This document shows positions 33,064-43,829 of a stretch of 50,302 nt of DNA, one piece after another (the stretch's first letter is position 1; the number at the start of each line of letters is the position of its first letter). Where the stretch lies: positions 1-50,302 of the forward strand of contig JAUCBJ010001485.1 in assembly GCA_032718475.1 (NCBI GenBank). Direction: 5' to 3'. The notes below the pieces were generated by a model. The model saw only the letters and a list, made by a program, of their open reading frames with translations. It was not told the origin of the DNA and did not search any database. The stretch is from Nemertoderma westbladi (taxonomy: Eukaryota; Xenacoelomorpha; Nemertodermatida; Nemertodermatidae). Position numbers and translations under genes: made by a program.

Positions 33064-33301
33064 CGCCATGGGCCTTTGGCCTCATGTCTGTTTATGTATT
33101 ACTACATGTAGGATAGTTTTGGCATGGCCTTATCTGGCCTTTCGGTTTTGGTTTTATCATCTTACCGGTACGTCTGTCAGTTGACGCTTGAGCAACACTA
33201 CTGCTGTATTGCATTACCAATATACCTTCAGGCCTTACTGCCTTACCTGTTGTGTTTTCACCTATTGCATATTGGAGTATTACCTCTTACCACTTATTGG
33301 C
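33064..33301 (+). repeat. Right LTR-like repeat of the Gypsy derivative
   Basis: Matches 30283-30520. Followed by GTAG (33302-33305) and then by sequence with TATAAAA (about 33352) and AATAAA (about 33397), which could be the rest of a longer LTR. Confidence 0.8.
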
Positions 33302-33305
33302 GTAG

Positions 33306-33930
33306 CCTAATGTCCTGAATGGACTACACTTGTGCTGTTGTGTTTGTTACTATATAAAATACTAACCAGATAACCTCATACTGTAATTCAAATATTAATA
33401 AATACTAGTCTACCTGATTACACCTTGTTCCTTACTGCTTCCTCCAACACCATGTTTCTTCAAATTCTATAGAACTTAGTTTATTGATTATTTTTTAAAT
33501 ATTATCAGTGACTAGCGAAAGGCAATTAGAGAATCCTGTAGGGTTGTGGCAAGGGAAGAGGATGTGACTATAGAAGCGGATAGCAATGCTGTGGATCTGA
33601 GTGATGCTGACTGCTGTCCACTAGGTGTCGGCTACCGTAGTGCACTGACTCGCCCTTCGGCCCCGGGTGGTCTACAAGACCTTCAAAGGCTACCGTAAAG
33701 GCTCTCCTGTGATCTAGAGGTGCTCCTGATAGCAGAAACGCCGTCGGCTCTCTTCCGATAACCACGGCCTTGAATAGGTTTAATAAACCTATTATTATCC
33801 AATCCTCCTGTAAGATATATCTCTTCTGATATATCTTTATCGCTCCCCTTCGGATCTGATATATCTCCTGTTTCCCTGGCCTCGCTCCCCTTTTCAGTGA
33901 GTTCGCCAGTTCCGATCCGTACTCTTCTCG
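33306..33930. other. No gene recognised
   Basis: A minus-strand frame crosses 34092-33568 and contains basic stretches, but it has no motif of a known family. The base composition becomes GC-richer from about 33600, marking the edge of the region that holds the BEL-like pseudogene. Confidence 0.4.
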
Positions 33931-33931
33931 G

Positions 33932-34110
33932 ACTTGCCCCAGTCCATCGGCTTGTGGCAGACAAGCCCCATGAGCTGGCCCATCGCCACTGCTCCACAAT
34001 GTCCTGTGCCCGCTCCGTGCTCCTCCCGGAACTTGCCCCAGTCCATCGGGCAGACAAGCCCCATGAGCTGGCCCATCCCCACTGCTCCACAATGTCCTGT
34101 GTTCTCTACC
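33932..34110 (+). repeat. Two-copy direct repeat, offset 99 bp
   Basis: ACTTGCCCCAGTCCATCGG followed by CAGACAAGCCCCATGAGCTG and CTGCTCCACAATGTCCTGTG occurs at 33932 and again at 34031. The first copy has a few extra bases (CTTGTGG) after CATCGG. Confidence 0.9.
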
Positions 34111-34257
34111 ACACCCAAAGTGCCAATTTTTCCTAGTTTTATTTTGATTTTATCTATACTGCCCCCTGTCTGTGCTATCATCCTATCTACCTTCCTACTT
34201 CTTTCTTACTATGTGCCCTACTACTACTAAGCTATGCCTACATACCCTTTACTTTCT

Positions 34258-34700
34258 TACTACGTGGCGCTCTCGGTGCCCACAACTTATAACTTCTATG
34301 GTACTATGTACCCTAATACTGCTACTACGGTATACCTACATACCATACCCTTCACTCTCTTACTACGTGGCGCTTTAGGGGCCCACAACCCCTCTGCTAC
34401 TACTTCTATGGTATACCTACATACCATATCCTCTACTCTCTTACTACATGGCGCTTTTGGTGCCCACAACCCCTCTGCTACTACTTCTATGGTATACCTA
34501 CATACCATACCCTCTACTATCTTACTACGTGGCGCTTTTGGTGCCCACAACCCCTCTGCTACTACCTCTATGGTATACCTACCCTACATACCATACCCTC
34601 TACTCTCTTACTACATGGCGCTTTTGGTGCCCACAACCTCTATGGTACTATGTACCCTACTACTTAGTGCTACATACTATCTACTACTATTACTTTCTAT
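34258..34700 (+). repeat. Minisatellite, period about 81 bp
   Basis: TACTAC(G/A)TGGCGCT recurs at 34258, 34361, 34442, 34523 and 34609. Each is followed by GGTGCCCACAACCCC-like, ACTTCTATGGTATACC and ACATACCATACCCTCTACT blocks. The middle periods are exactly 81. The first and last units are longer. A TA/CT-rich stretch follows to about 34750. Confidence 0.92.
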
Positions 34701-34750
34701 TATCTTACTTCTTATTTTATTATTTGCTTATTATTTATTTTTTAATTTAT

Positions 34751-35989
34751 GTGTGGGAAGGGCGTCTCGCCCTCATTCCCACCCCCCTCAGTCCAACATA
34801 TTACATATTGGACGACTCAACAACCTAAGGGCGATTCTTCCAGCAGGCAATTATCCCACTGCCCCCCTATAGGTCCTCTTATTCTTCGCCCCAACTCTTC
34901 TTCTCAATTCCAACTCTTTTGGAATTGACCTTCCCTTCTCCTTCATCCTTAAGTCGGGTCTTTCAGTCATGTTACAAATCTCCTCGTGATCGTCCCCTGG
35001 CGGCAAAGTGCCACCTTTCATCTTGTCGTCGTTTGGCGGTAGAATGCCACCCTCATGTCATCCTTGCTGGAACATGCCACCTCTGCTGGCCTCCCCCTTA
35101 ATATGTGCACCGGCATTAAAGCCCCCGATGACCCCCGGTCATCCTGCGGTACACATACCGCATGCCCCTTCGCACTCTGCCACCCCCTTATGCGTATACA
35201 ATACGCCCTCTCGCACTTTCCTGCCTCCTTTGTCACATTTTATCATGGGCTTCTCTGCTCCTGGTCTAATCTTCCCACATCCTCTCCCTTTCCACCTTGT
35301 TTTCTTACTCGACCTCCTCCCCACAGGTATGCCTCTCAACTGGACCGGCGTCTGTTCCGGACACCTCTCCGGACACCTCGCCGTCCACTCTTCTCCATCC
35401 CTATACCGATACTCCCCATTCTCCTCCGCCCTCGGCATCGTCTCCCCAAACACTACCCGTGGTGCTGTTCCTGGCTGCTTGCCCAGCCTGATCGTGCCTC
35501 CAGCGAAATCCATCGCCAGCTCCTCGTGCACACAGGCCCGCTTGCCGGGTTTATCCCAGAAGGCTCTCGCCCCGCTGGCCATCACCACTCTCCCTCCCAC
35601 CCAGTCCGTATTTGAGTGGCCGATCCTCTCAATGGGTGGCATCTCCCCGAACTCGTTGTCATCCTCCTCCCTCGCTGGGAGTGGATCCGGACCCGGTAGC
35701 CCGGTAGATCCACTGTGCCCCTCTCCGCCTCAGTTTCCACCCATAACCTTCCACCCCTCCTGCTCCCTTGGTCTCTTCCTTGCATAATCGCCCTCAGAGC
35801 CACCTGGTATGGGCATCACTTGCAATCCCGATATCGACTGTTTCGGTGATCCCTCCGTCCATCCCAGTTCCTCCCCCGGAAACTCGCCCGAGCTCCCTGA
35901 TCCGCACCTTAGCTCGTCCAAGTCCTGGGCTTCGAACCCGTACTCCTTGTTTTCTTCCTTGGCCTGCTTCTCTCTCGTATGGGTCCTCC
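34751..35989. other. GC-rich stretch left of the BEL-like pseudogene, no gene recognised
   Basis: Several overlapping open frames on both strands reflect high GC and few stops. Minus-strand frames are rich in G, R and E (for example around 35642-35139), as are the neighbouring gag parts, but no RT, RNase H or integrase motif is seen. It may be decayed downstream sequence of the same element. Confidence 0.4.
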
Positions 35990-36844
35990 CCATTGCCTGT
36001 TTCTGGTTTCTCCTCTGCTCCCTCGTCCTCCACTTCTCTCATTGTGCCTGCGAACATGCACCCTGAGGATTCCGGCATGTTGAACGGAATTCTAGACTTG
36101 ATTGGGCCACTGAGTGTCCATCCAAATGGCGTGGAAATCGCCATTGGGCCTCTCTCTCCATCTTCTCTGAATCGGCAGGAAAAGCTGTCAGGCAGTCTAT
36201 TCCGACTATGAGAGATACTTTCGGGACGTCCAGTTCGGGCACGGAGAAATATTGTTCGACCTCGCTCTTCGTGGGTCGTCTGGCATTAATATTAATCGAT
36301 TCTATTATTTGAATGGGATCGATGGTCGCCCCATAATCCCTGTCTGGCGCTACCGCTGATATTTTACAACGCCCCGTTCTCATCCTAAAGACTTCGTCTT
36401 TATTCGAGATAGTGGTTACTGCCATCTTACTTGGCCTCGTTTGTAACCCTATTTTTCGGCCACCCAATCCTCCGTTAGCGTGAACGCTGCTCCACTATCG
36501 ATCAACATTAATGTTGTAACCGATAGCCCGTCCTCTCCTGTTATTCTCACTGGTACTATTTCGAGTAGTACCATTATCTTTCTCTTTGCTCCCGTTGTGC
36601 TCATAGCCATAGTTTAGCCTCCAGTCTCATATCCTATCGGTGTTTCTCTATACTCTCCGAACCTGTGTCCTTCCACCACGCAGCGATGACATAGTCCATT
36701 CGTATATCCTGGATTGTAGCATTCCTTGCATAGCCCTTCACGTATAGCGCATAGATTCATATCTACCGGTTTAGTGTTTTGGTTATTTGGACTTGGCCTA
36801 CTGGGTATGTTGGGATTATATTTGTTCGTGTTGTTATTTTGTTT

Positions 36845-37756
36845 CTATCCCTGCCACGGTGTGGCCCTACTCCCGGCTATCTGTGGACTTGTAGTCCCCT
36901 GCGTGGCCGCATGTGGTAGCGACTGTCTCACTCTCGGGAATGCATCTGCCGGATTATGTTCGGGTTTAGGCCTGTTGTATTCAGCTTTTGGCGCCTTCCC
37001 CAAACTATCCTCGCTGTAGACTGGGTCTGTAATCAACTCATAGTTAAGGAAGTTCGACATCTCTTCTAGGCCTGGCTCCGCACCCTTCTTCTCCCGGGTG
37101 GAGAAGGCGATCTTTCTCCATTTGTTTCTTAGCCAGATGGGTAGTGCCTGCGCTATTGTGGTGATGTTATTCAATGCGTTGAGTTCGTAAGGCGCATCCA
37201 AGGTCTTCAGCACAATCAGCGCCTTTTCGACCTTATTCGCGAAAGTCTTGATGCTGACAGGGTTATCCTGTAGTCCACCCGATGTTATTCCCCTCAAGGT
37301 TTGCCGGATGATCTTGGCAGGGTGTCCGAATTCCCTGTCTAGGGCCCGCCATGCAGTCGTGAATCCACCCTCGATACCTTGATACTGCCTTACAATGTCG
37401 TACGCTGGGCCCCCTGTGTAAACTTGTAAATATTTTAGGCACTCCGCCTGTGTCAGGTTCTTTGTCAATATTTCGTTACTGTACATGCGTCGGAATTGCA
37501 GATATTCTTCCGGTCTGCTTCCATCGAATTTGAACGGCTCCACTGGTGGCAGCTCCATCCTGGTCTTAAGCGCATCGATGAGTGTCGCCATTCCCATCGC
37601 CTGTACTTCTAGTGGGCTCGATGGATGCTGTACAGACTCCCCTGCTGCTGGGTGCGGTTCGCCCGTCGGGCCTGTCGACCTCTTTTGCGTCGGATATATC
37701 ATTGGGGGTAACGGCCCCCTCCATATCTCCGTATCACACGATCTATTCTGGTCCAA
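36845..37756 (-). CDS. Longest gag fragment (DUF1759) of the BEL-like pseudogene
   Basis: An open stretch of 303 codons beginning MDQNRSCDTEIWRGPLPP. Residues about 57-250 align in order with the BEL/Pao gag core: a PPVEPFKFDGSRPEEYLQF opening, a GGPAYDIVRQYQGIEGGF middle, then LRNKWRKIAFSTREKKGAEP. The intact element has the same layout (TPFLGDPKKF, EPLDLIEHF, RMRLRWARRVARFRQ). It ends at a stop after ATPWQG; the frame then continues into the Cys/His cluster, so the stop is probably a mutation. It is one piece of the broken gene above, listed because it is the clearest part. Confidence 0.75.
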   Translation of the reverse strand: MDQNRSCDTEIWRGPLPPMIYPTQKRSTGPTGEPHPAAGESVQHPSSPLEVQAMGMATLIDALKTRMELPPVEPFKFDGSRPEEYLQFRRMYSNEILTKNLTQAECLKYLQVYTGGPAYDIVRQYQGIEGGFTTAWRALDREFGHPAKIIRQTLRGITSGGLQDNPVSIKTFANKVEKALIVLKTLDAPYELNALNNITTIAQALPIWLRNKWRKIAFSTREKKGAEPGLEEMSNFLNYELITDPVYSEDSLGKAPKAEYNRPKPEHNPADAFPRVRQSLPHAATQGTTSPQIAGSRATPWQG

Positions 37757-38835
37757 GGGGTTCGGGGTTTTTGTTCTTGGTTGAGTATATTGCTGATATT
37801 GTAATAGGGGAATGTCACCCTGCCCCCCCCCCCCCCCCCACCGACCGGTGTTATATTTGGTATTGGGGTTGATGTTACCATGTTAGGGCCCTAACCTCTA
37901 TCAGCAATAGCTCCCCCCTCCCCTGGGTATATGTTATATCCCTGCATATTATAGTCATACTGGTGTGCAGGTACCGGTATAGCCCTATCAACTTCTTGCC
38001 TACCTACCGGTATGTCTGCCGCGACTTCCGGATCTAATCCCGTTGTCCGTGCTGCCCTATCGCCTACACTATCTCTTCCAGCATGGCCTATAGTATGTGC
38101 AGTAAGGCCTACAGTATGTCCTGCAGTCTGCCTGTGTCCCTCCGGACCGAAGTTTAATCTTCTCGAATAGTCCAAGAAGTTCGCCCCGCGACCACCGTAC
38201 TCTCGATCGGCAGCTATGTCCCTCCGGGAAGTTTCTCTTCGATCCCCTCTCCTGTCCTCGTCCACGTGCCGGTACATCCTGTACCCTTCTCCCGGTGTAT
38301 GATATATCTCACCAGGCTGTGTCTCTCCAGGGCGATGGCAATCTCCTGGAGTTCGACCCCACTGACTCTCTAACTCCATCTCTGCTACCGACTGTTCACT
38401 GTCCGTCCTTGCTCTCCGGTTGCTCGTAGCAACGCTTCTTCTATTCTCTTCACTTCTTCTCTCTTCAGTGTAGCGATCCCCTTCGTGAGATCTCGCTTCA
38501 ACCTCCCGGATAAACTCCACTGTTCTTCTTCCGTCTTCCGACTGGGCTCGACGTCTTGTCGCTTGCCCGCTCACGGCGCCAACCTCTCTCTCTCTGCCCG
38601 GTTGGACGCTCCTGGGGATACTCGCAACCCCCCTATTATTCTCCGTCATTGGGTGCCGCGGTTCACCTAGCTCGCCCCGCTTGTCCGCCGACGCTTGTGG
38701 GACATTCCCCCCCCCCTCTCACCACTAATCTTTCATGGTGGGGTGCCCGTGCCCCCCCCCCCATTCGCCACCTCTTACTTCACTACCTCCTACTTCGCTT
38801 CTACGCCCCTCTCTAGTCGACGCACTATCTCTACT

Positions 38836-39010
38836 CCGGCTGGGTCTACTCACCCTCGCCTCTCCCTGTGCGACTGCGTGGCCTTGCAGGCTCCCGTCGG
38901 GTTGACTCACCCCCACTACTCCCTGCGTAACTACGTGGCCTTGCAGGCTCCCATTGGGTTGACTCACCCCCGCTACTCCCTGCGTAACTACGTGGCCTTG
39001 CAGGCTCCCG
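38836..39010 (-). repeat. 57-bp (19-residue) repeat in the gag N-terminus
   Basis: GCCTTGCAGGCTCCC recurs at 38881, 38938 and 38995. On the minus strand each unit reads GSLQGHVVTQGV-GVSQP-like. The period of 57 keeps the frame, which fits selection for an open frame when the repeats arose. Confidence 0.9.
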
Positions 39011-40655
39011 CTGGCCGGACCACCTGTCTCCCCTATGTTCGTATTAATTGCACCGTTATTAACAATATTATTTTGATTAATTTCCTCCGGGTTATTATCA
39101 AACGTAATATTGTTACCTAAATTATTTAAATTATTTTGTTCAGAATTAGGGCTATTATTTGGAATATTTTGCACATTTAAATTAGTATTATTATTTGGAT
39201 TATTTTGCACATTTACATTAGTATTATTTGGATTATTTTGCACATTTAAATCAGAATTATTATTACCGGGGAAAATATTATTTCCTGCAACAAAAGTTTG
39301 ATTAGGGTTGTCTACTACGTTACTATTAATATTAATTCTAACGTAATATTATTACCCCCCCACCCCGCCCATACGTTTACACCAGTCCTGGGTCTGACGT
39401 CCAGTACCTGTAAGTGGGGTATTAACAAACGTTTCCATTACTTCTGGCTCCTCATAAATACTACCCGAACCAGCCTCACTCTCCGATAATCCCAACTTTG
39501 CCAGTTCTAACCGGCCTTTTGCTTCGCCTGGTATTGCATAAGCCCCCTCAACCGGGTATGCATATCATCCCGCATACGCTTTCCCGCTCTCTCTCTCTCT
39601 CTCTATCCTCCCTCAACCTTTGGTCGGCCAACTCTGCCTCTCTCGCAATCCTCTCAACGCCTCTCCTCCTCCGCTCTTTGCACTCCCTCTAATCCCTCTC
39701 CTCCCCTCTCAGTTTCTCCACCCTCTCAGCCCTCTCTTTACATCTCTCTCGCTAACTCTCTCTCCCTCTCCAATAATGCAGTTCCCTCGTCCTAGTTGCC
39801 TCTCCAACTCCTTCTGATCCAGCGCCACAAGGTCTAATTGACACGCCAGATCTATCTCTAGCACCCTTCTTGCTTTTGCGGAGGATGTAGCGGACTTATC
39901 GGTCGCGACGGACTCCCGTCGCCTCTCTGTCCTACTAACTTTCCCCTGCTTTCTGAGGTTCTTGCAAACCAACGACACCGAATCCTCGGGGTTAACCTCG
40001 GGTTTGCCGTCGTGCGGGTCCGCCCATCGCACTAACTTAATTCCCCTAGCATCCACTAAGTAAGGCCCTATGTACACTACGTCTGGCTCCATTACCCCGG
40101 ATCGCCACAATTCAAACAGTTCCGTGGCGACCCCCCTCGCTCTCTCACTCGCCAGTTCTCCCTGTCCAAAACGGACTAAATAGCGAAAATGTTTATTCGA
40201 CTCACCTAGCCTTTGGTATAGTTTAGGCTGGTCTACCTTTCTTACGTTCTCTTGGTCTCTTTAAGTAGTTTCTTGGTGGTGTTGTAGGCCCGTCATAGCC
40301 GATCACTCGTCCCGACGTCCTCTTCATCGACTCTGCCTCCTCTCCTTGTCCGGCGACATACCGGCGACCCCACTGTCGCCGTTCCGGTGGGCCGTCCGTC
40401 GCCCTCGGCCTGTGGCTGGCCGGCGACTTCGGTACTCCGACAGACATCGTCATCGCGCGTCGACTCGTCTCCCTCTCTCCTCCGTAGTTGACGGCCACCC
40501 TCCGCTTGGGCCATCGGATCGTCCCTGGTTGGCGAATCCGGTGTGGTGGGCAGATACCGTCTCGTCGCGGCCTCGTGGATCGTTTGGTTGGTGTCGTCCG
40601 GGGTCTGCGGCGACATCCTCTCTCCCTCTGAATCTCTGGGCTCCTGATCGCTCAT

Positions 40656-41340
40656 CTTCTTGCTGTCTTTGCAGTCACAGTTTGTTAGTTGTAGTTGGTG
40701 AGTTTATGACTGTGACAGGATCCTAAGATCCCGACCGGGTTAGATTTGTACGCGTCACCGTTCTGCTGGGCAGTTGTACTGGGTCGGTTTGGCCAAAGGC
40801 CGTCGGGGAAAAATAATAGAGTTTTGATTCTCAATGTTTATACTCCGAGCGATAATAGCACAATCGCTAAATCGGTGATGAATATCACGACATATAATGA
40901 CAGCAGAATACACAGATATTAAATTGTTAATGTGTGACGACGTGTGAAGCGGTGACCGGTCATAAACTGTGTAACTAATGAACTGACTGGTAAATCAGTA
41001 ATGCAGAATAATATATGATTAATACACACGGATATTGATTTCACCTCTTACTGTACTTGGCCCTCTGTACCCAGTGGATGCTTTCCTATCTCTAATCACG
41101 TGCTTCCCTCTCCGCTATTGGCTAATATACTAATTGTCACTTTGGCACTCCCCGTGAGTGTTTCCCCCCGCTGCTAGCATCTACTAGCTGTTTTCCCTCC
41201 GAGGTGGTTTGACCTCTCACCTCTCTCTGTGGCTTTAGGGCTTGTGTCCCCCCCCCCCCCCCCTCCCGTGTTGGTTATGAGGCGAGATTAATATTGGTAA
41301 TCTCGTATCCCCAACTATATTGGAAAATGCCACTGGTCCC
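40656..41340 (-). promoter_or_regulatory. Possible leader and LTR of the BEL-like element
   Basis: This lies directly upstream of the gag start on the minus strand and has no coding region. On that strand it shows AGCCAATAGCGG (about 41128-41117), a CCAAT-box-like motif, and CACGTG at about 41097. It also holds a 16-base C run on the + strand (41248-41263). No matching LTR was found on the other side, so its role is inferred from position only. Confidence 0.3.
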
Positions 41341-42512
41341 ATTCTAAGGTGGATAGTGCAATGGAATTGAATCCGCTCACAGTTCTAGAATCCTGTAATG
41401 AGTGGTTTGTTGATAATAAGCTATCCATTCACTACGGTAAGACTGAAAGTATTTTGTTTGGTTCCAAAAGAAAGTTAAAGAAGGTAACTAAGTTTGAAGT
41501 CACTAGTAATGGACATAAGATTGAAAATAAAAAGGAAGTTAAATATTTAGGCGCCACATTGGATAACTGCTTATCAGGAAAAGTACAGTGTAAAATATTT
41601 TCTCGAAAGTTAACAGTAGGCTTAGGTTTCTATACAGAAATAAAAATAGCTAAAAAATACACCAACTCCTGCAAGTTACTTTGCTCTTCTTTAATACAGT
41701 GTCACATGGACTATGCATACTCTTCTTGGAATGAAGGCTTAACCAAACAGCTTTAATGTAAATTACAAGTAGCTCAGATAAAGTAGTACGTTTCATTAAA
41801 GACTACAAACCTAGGCACCACCTAACTCCAGGTGACTTTTCTGAATCTGGACTACTTAACTTAGATAGTAGAGTTAAGCAGCTACGCCTTAACCATGTGC
41901 ATAAAGTGTATAATGGTAAGTGTCCCAATTACCAAAAACAAAAATTCAACAGAGTACGCGATACACACTCTTACAGTACCAGAGCTAGTGCTTCAAACTT
42001 CTACCTCCCGAATTGTAAATCCTTTAAATCTGATACTTTCTTTTTTAACGGCATTAAAAATTGGAACGCTCTGCCTAATGAAATTAAAAACCTAGATATC
42101 AACATTCTTTTAAATCTGCAGTTAAATCTCACCTCCGTGTGCAATGTAAAAATAGGTACAATAGTCCTACAGTAAGTTATTAGTTTATTAATTATTTTCA
42201 ATTTATACTGTAATTACGTTTTATAATAAATTGTTCTGTACATGACATCTTTATCGTTGAGTCGGGCATTGTCACGCTCTTGGTAAAGTTGTACATGTAT
42301 ATAGTGTAATTAAGTTTTATATTCGTTTTAGGTTAGCGTATTGTAATATTGTATTTGTAACCAAGTAACATAAAGGACCCCCTTGGAAATAAGCTGCAAA
42401 GCTTTAGGGGTCATCCTATGTTATGTTGGACAATACCTTTATACCGGTATATTATTGTTTGGTGTATTTGTTATTGTTTTTACATAATGTATAAATAAAT
42501 CTTTCTATCTAT
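41320..42512 (+). mobile_element. CR1-like LINE, 5'-truncated
   Basis: The frame at 41349-41756 gives the end of a non-LTR RT: LESCNEWFVDNKLSIHYGKT, then VKYLGATLDNCLSG and SSLIQCHMDYAYSSW. The reading shifts frame at about 41750 and continues with RVKQLRLNHVHKVYNG, SYSTRASASNFYLP and FFFNGIKNWNALPNEIK to about 42125. This thumb and C-terminal pattern is typical of the CR1/L2/Jockey group. All upstream RT and endonuclease is missing, as expected for a 5'-truncated copy. The 3' tail ends in TATAAATAAATCTTTCTATC near 42512. A frameshift and the truncation mean it is dead. Confidence 0.85.
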
Positions 42513-43330
42513 AAGCATGTATTAAAGATACCAATAGAAAGTAACAAAAGTGAAAACAGACCCCACTCTCAGTTTTAATACTTTCAATCCCATAATTGAT
42601 TGTTTTGACTCATTAGTGGGGGTAATGTCTTGTGAAGCTAGTTTTATAACATAATTTTGGAAACTATCAGTGGAATTATACTTCCATGCTATATCAGAAT
42701 ATATCGGTAATAAGCTTACACTCGAAATTTTTTCAGGAAGTTGTCAATTTTGTGTTAGAACAAGTACTTTTGTGTTTTTTTATATTCTTAAACACGGGTG
42801 AACATTTCTAAGGGGTCCAAACTTTGGTCCATACAAGTTCATTAAAAGTGTATTTGATCCTCCCCAATATATATATATATATATATATGTTTTATTGACC
42901 ATAATAATAAAATAATACACGGCACAACAATGTAATAAATCGTCTCTCAATTACATTAAACTAAACCCAAAAACATTATTATTGTCCAATGGACTAATTA
43001 ACGTAATACAATAAATTTAAATTAAATCTACTGTAAGCTAACCTGTAATCTACTGTAATCTACTGTTCATTGATTGTCACCAGGCTCGAGTGGCTCTCCA
43101 GCAGCATTTGAGACAACAATTTTCAGGAATGTGAATTGTGCAATAGAATTGCTCCACTATAACCTTTTTAAACATTGGTCCTCTAAATGTAAGATGAATT
43201 CAGTTGGTCTTACTGTTCAAGCATGGGATATATAATAAGCCTACTGTAATCATAATAATTCGCACATGGTACAAAAATAATATGAATAAATCTAGGATAT
43301 ATATTATACCATTCCATATTTCACAACTAG
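42513..43330. other. Intron sequence before the last CUB exon
   Basis: AT-rich, with an (AT)n run at 42867-42889. The stretch 42785-42866 resembles the complement of 29878-29940. No coding region is supported apart from the acceptor at 43329-43330. Confidence 0.5.
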
Positions 43331-43487
43331 GTGTTTGATGGTCCTGATAGTAGCAACACTCAACTGGCCACATGGGAAGGTACTGGTGTTTCTGGTCAAA
43401 TTATCACATCGACTTCCAACGATATTACCTTTACGTTTCAAACAGACAGCAGTGTCATTAGTACAGGATACTCTATTAACTATTCTG
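43331..43487 (+). CDS. Host gene exon: CUB domain, C-terminal half
   Basis: After TTTCACAACTAG the exon reads VFDGPDSSNTQLATWEGTGV and then ITSTSNDITFTFQTDSS and TGYSINYS, ending before GTGAGCTG at 43488. These are the second half of a CUB fold: the D-G loop, the s.sn.it..F.tD.s strand and the final G[FY]s..Y motif. Its phase 0 start fits the end of 18498-18670 exactly (SDKLI followed by VFDG), and it leaves in phase 1, so the FN2 and CUB modules together are symmetrical 1-1 units. No stop is present. A further exon in phase 1 should follow downstream; the SRCR-like stretch at 43.8 kb is one candidate but is broken. Confidence 0.88.
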
Positions 43488-43829
43488 GTGAGCTGTTATT
43501 ATTATAGACGCCCTTGTGCAGTACAATAATATTTATTTGGTGTTAGTATATATGAGGAATACTTACATAAATTTTTAAGGGTGTAATGGCATCCACATCA
43601 CTTTCAACAACATCACAATAAGTATATAATCTACCTTAATCCTCATTTTCGAATAACATGCGAACCAATTTTACTAACCTGTAGTGCTATTAGACACATC
43701 TAATGCAGATGCTAAAGCTGCCCCGATGAGTTAGACACCCCCTGTGGCAACTGGTTTCTGTGGCTCGAGATACCAGAAAACATTTCTGGATATATCTATA
43801 TTCAACCCGCAAGCCCCGACCAACATGGC

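Larger units (their letters stand above)
30283..33301 (+). mobile_element. Gypsy-family deletion derivative with short LTRs
   Basis: Two direct 238-base repeats (30283-30520 and 33064-33301, two differences seen) flank 2.5 kb holding one long frame. The bases GTAG occur just before the left and just after the right repeat, a possible 4-base target duplication. TGGTGGCAGCG directly after the left repeat (30522) is a plausible primer-binding site, and an A-rich purine stretch (about 33047-33057) precedes the right repeat. The repeats lack TG...CA ends, and the sequence after the right one contains TATAAAA and AATAAA, so the true LTR may be longer with its left copy shortened. Protease, RT and RNase H are missing. 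Confidence 0.75.
35990..40655 (-). pseudogene. BEL/Pao-like gag-protease region, broken
   Basis: A frame starting at 40655 (MSDQEPRDSEGERMSPQTP) leads, with frame changes, through charged sequence (40110-39709), an Asn-rich stretch (39243-39040), 19-residue repeats, and an Arg/Glu-rich part (38649-37891). The recognisable core is the gag domain DUF1759 at about 37590-37030 (PFKFDGSRPEEYLQFRRMYS, then AWRALDREFGHPAKIIRQTL). Then come a Cys/His cluster (LCKECYNPGYTNGLCHRC, about 36730-36675) and the protease with LMLIDSGAAFTLTEDW (about 36510-36465), LIVGIDCLTAFP (about 36215) and FGWTLSGP (about 36125). Stops interrupt one frame at about 36845, 36615 and 36450. RT and later domains were not found. 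It is a different family from the intact BEL element at 18.8-29.7 kb. Confidence 0.75.
18671..43330 (+). other. Host gene intron inside the CUB domain
   Basis: A phase 0 intron of 24.66 kb from GTAAGTTC to TTTCACAACTAG. It contains the full BEL/Pao element, the Gypsy deletion derivative, minisatellites, the BEL-like pseudogene and the CR1-like LINE. The two flanking exons rebuild one CUB fold without loss, which supports a single long intron. Confidence 0.75.

Noticed and set aside
33568-34181. Minus-strand frames that might be the end of the BEL-like element
   Set aside because: No integrase or RT motif is present, and part of the apparent protein repeat is the 99-bp DNA duplication.
35008-35787. 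259-codon + frame rich in proline and serine
   Set aside because: The GC-rich stretch leaves few stops in any frame, the composition is that of the complement of G/R/E-rich sequence, and there is no motif or good start.
41897-42201. Separate small genes on both strands
   Set aside because: The + strand reading is the end of the CR1-like LINE after a frameshift; the minus frame is its shadow.
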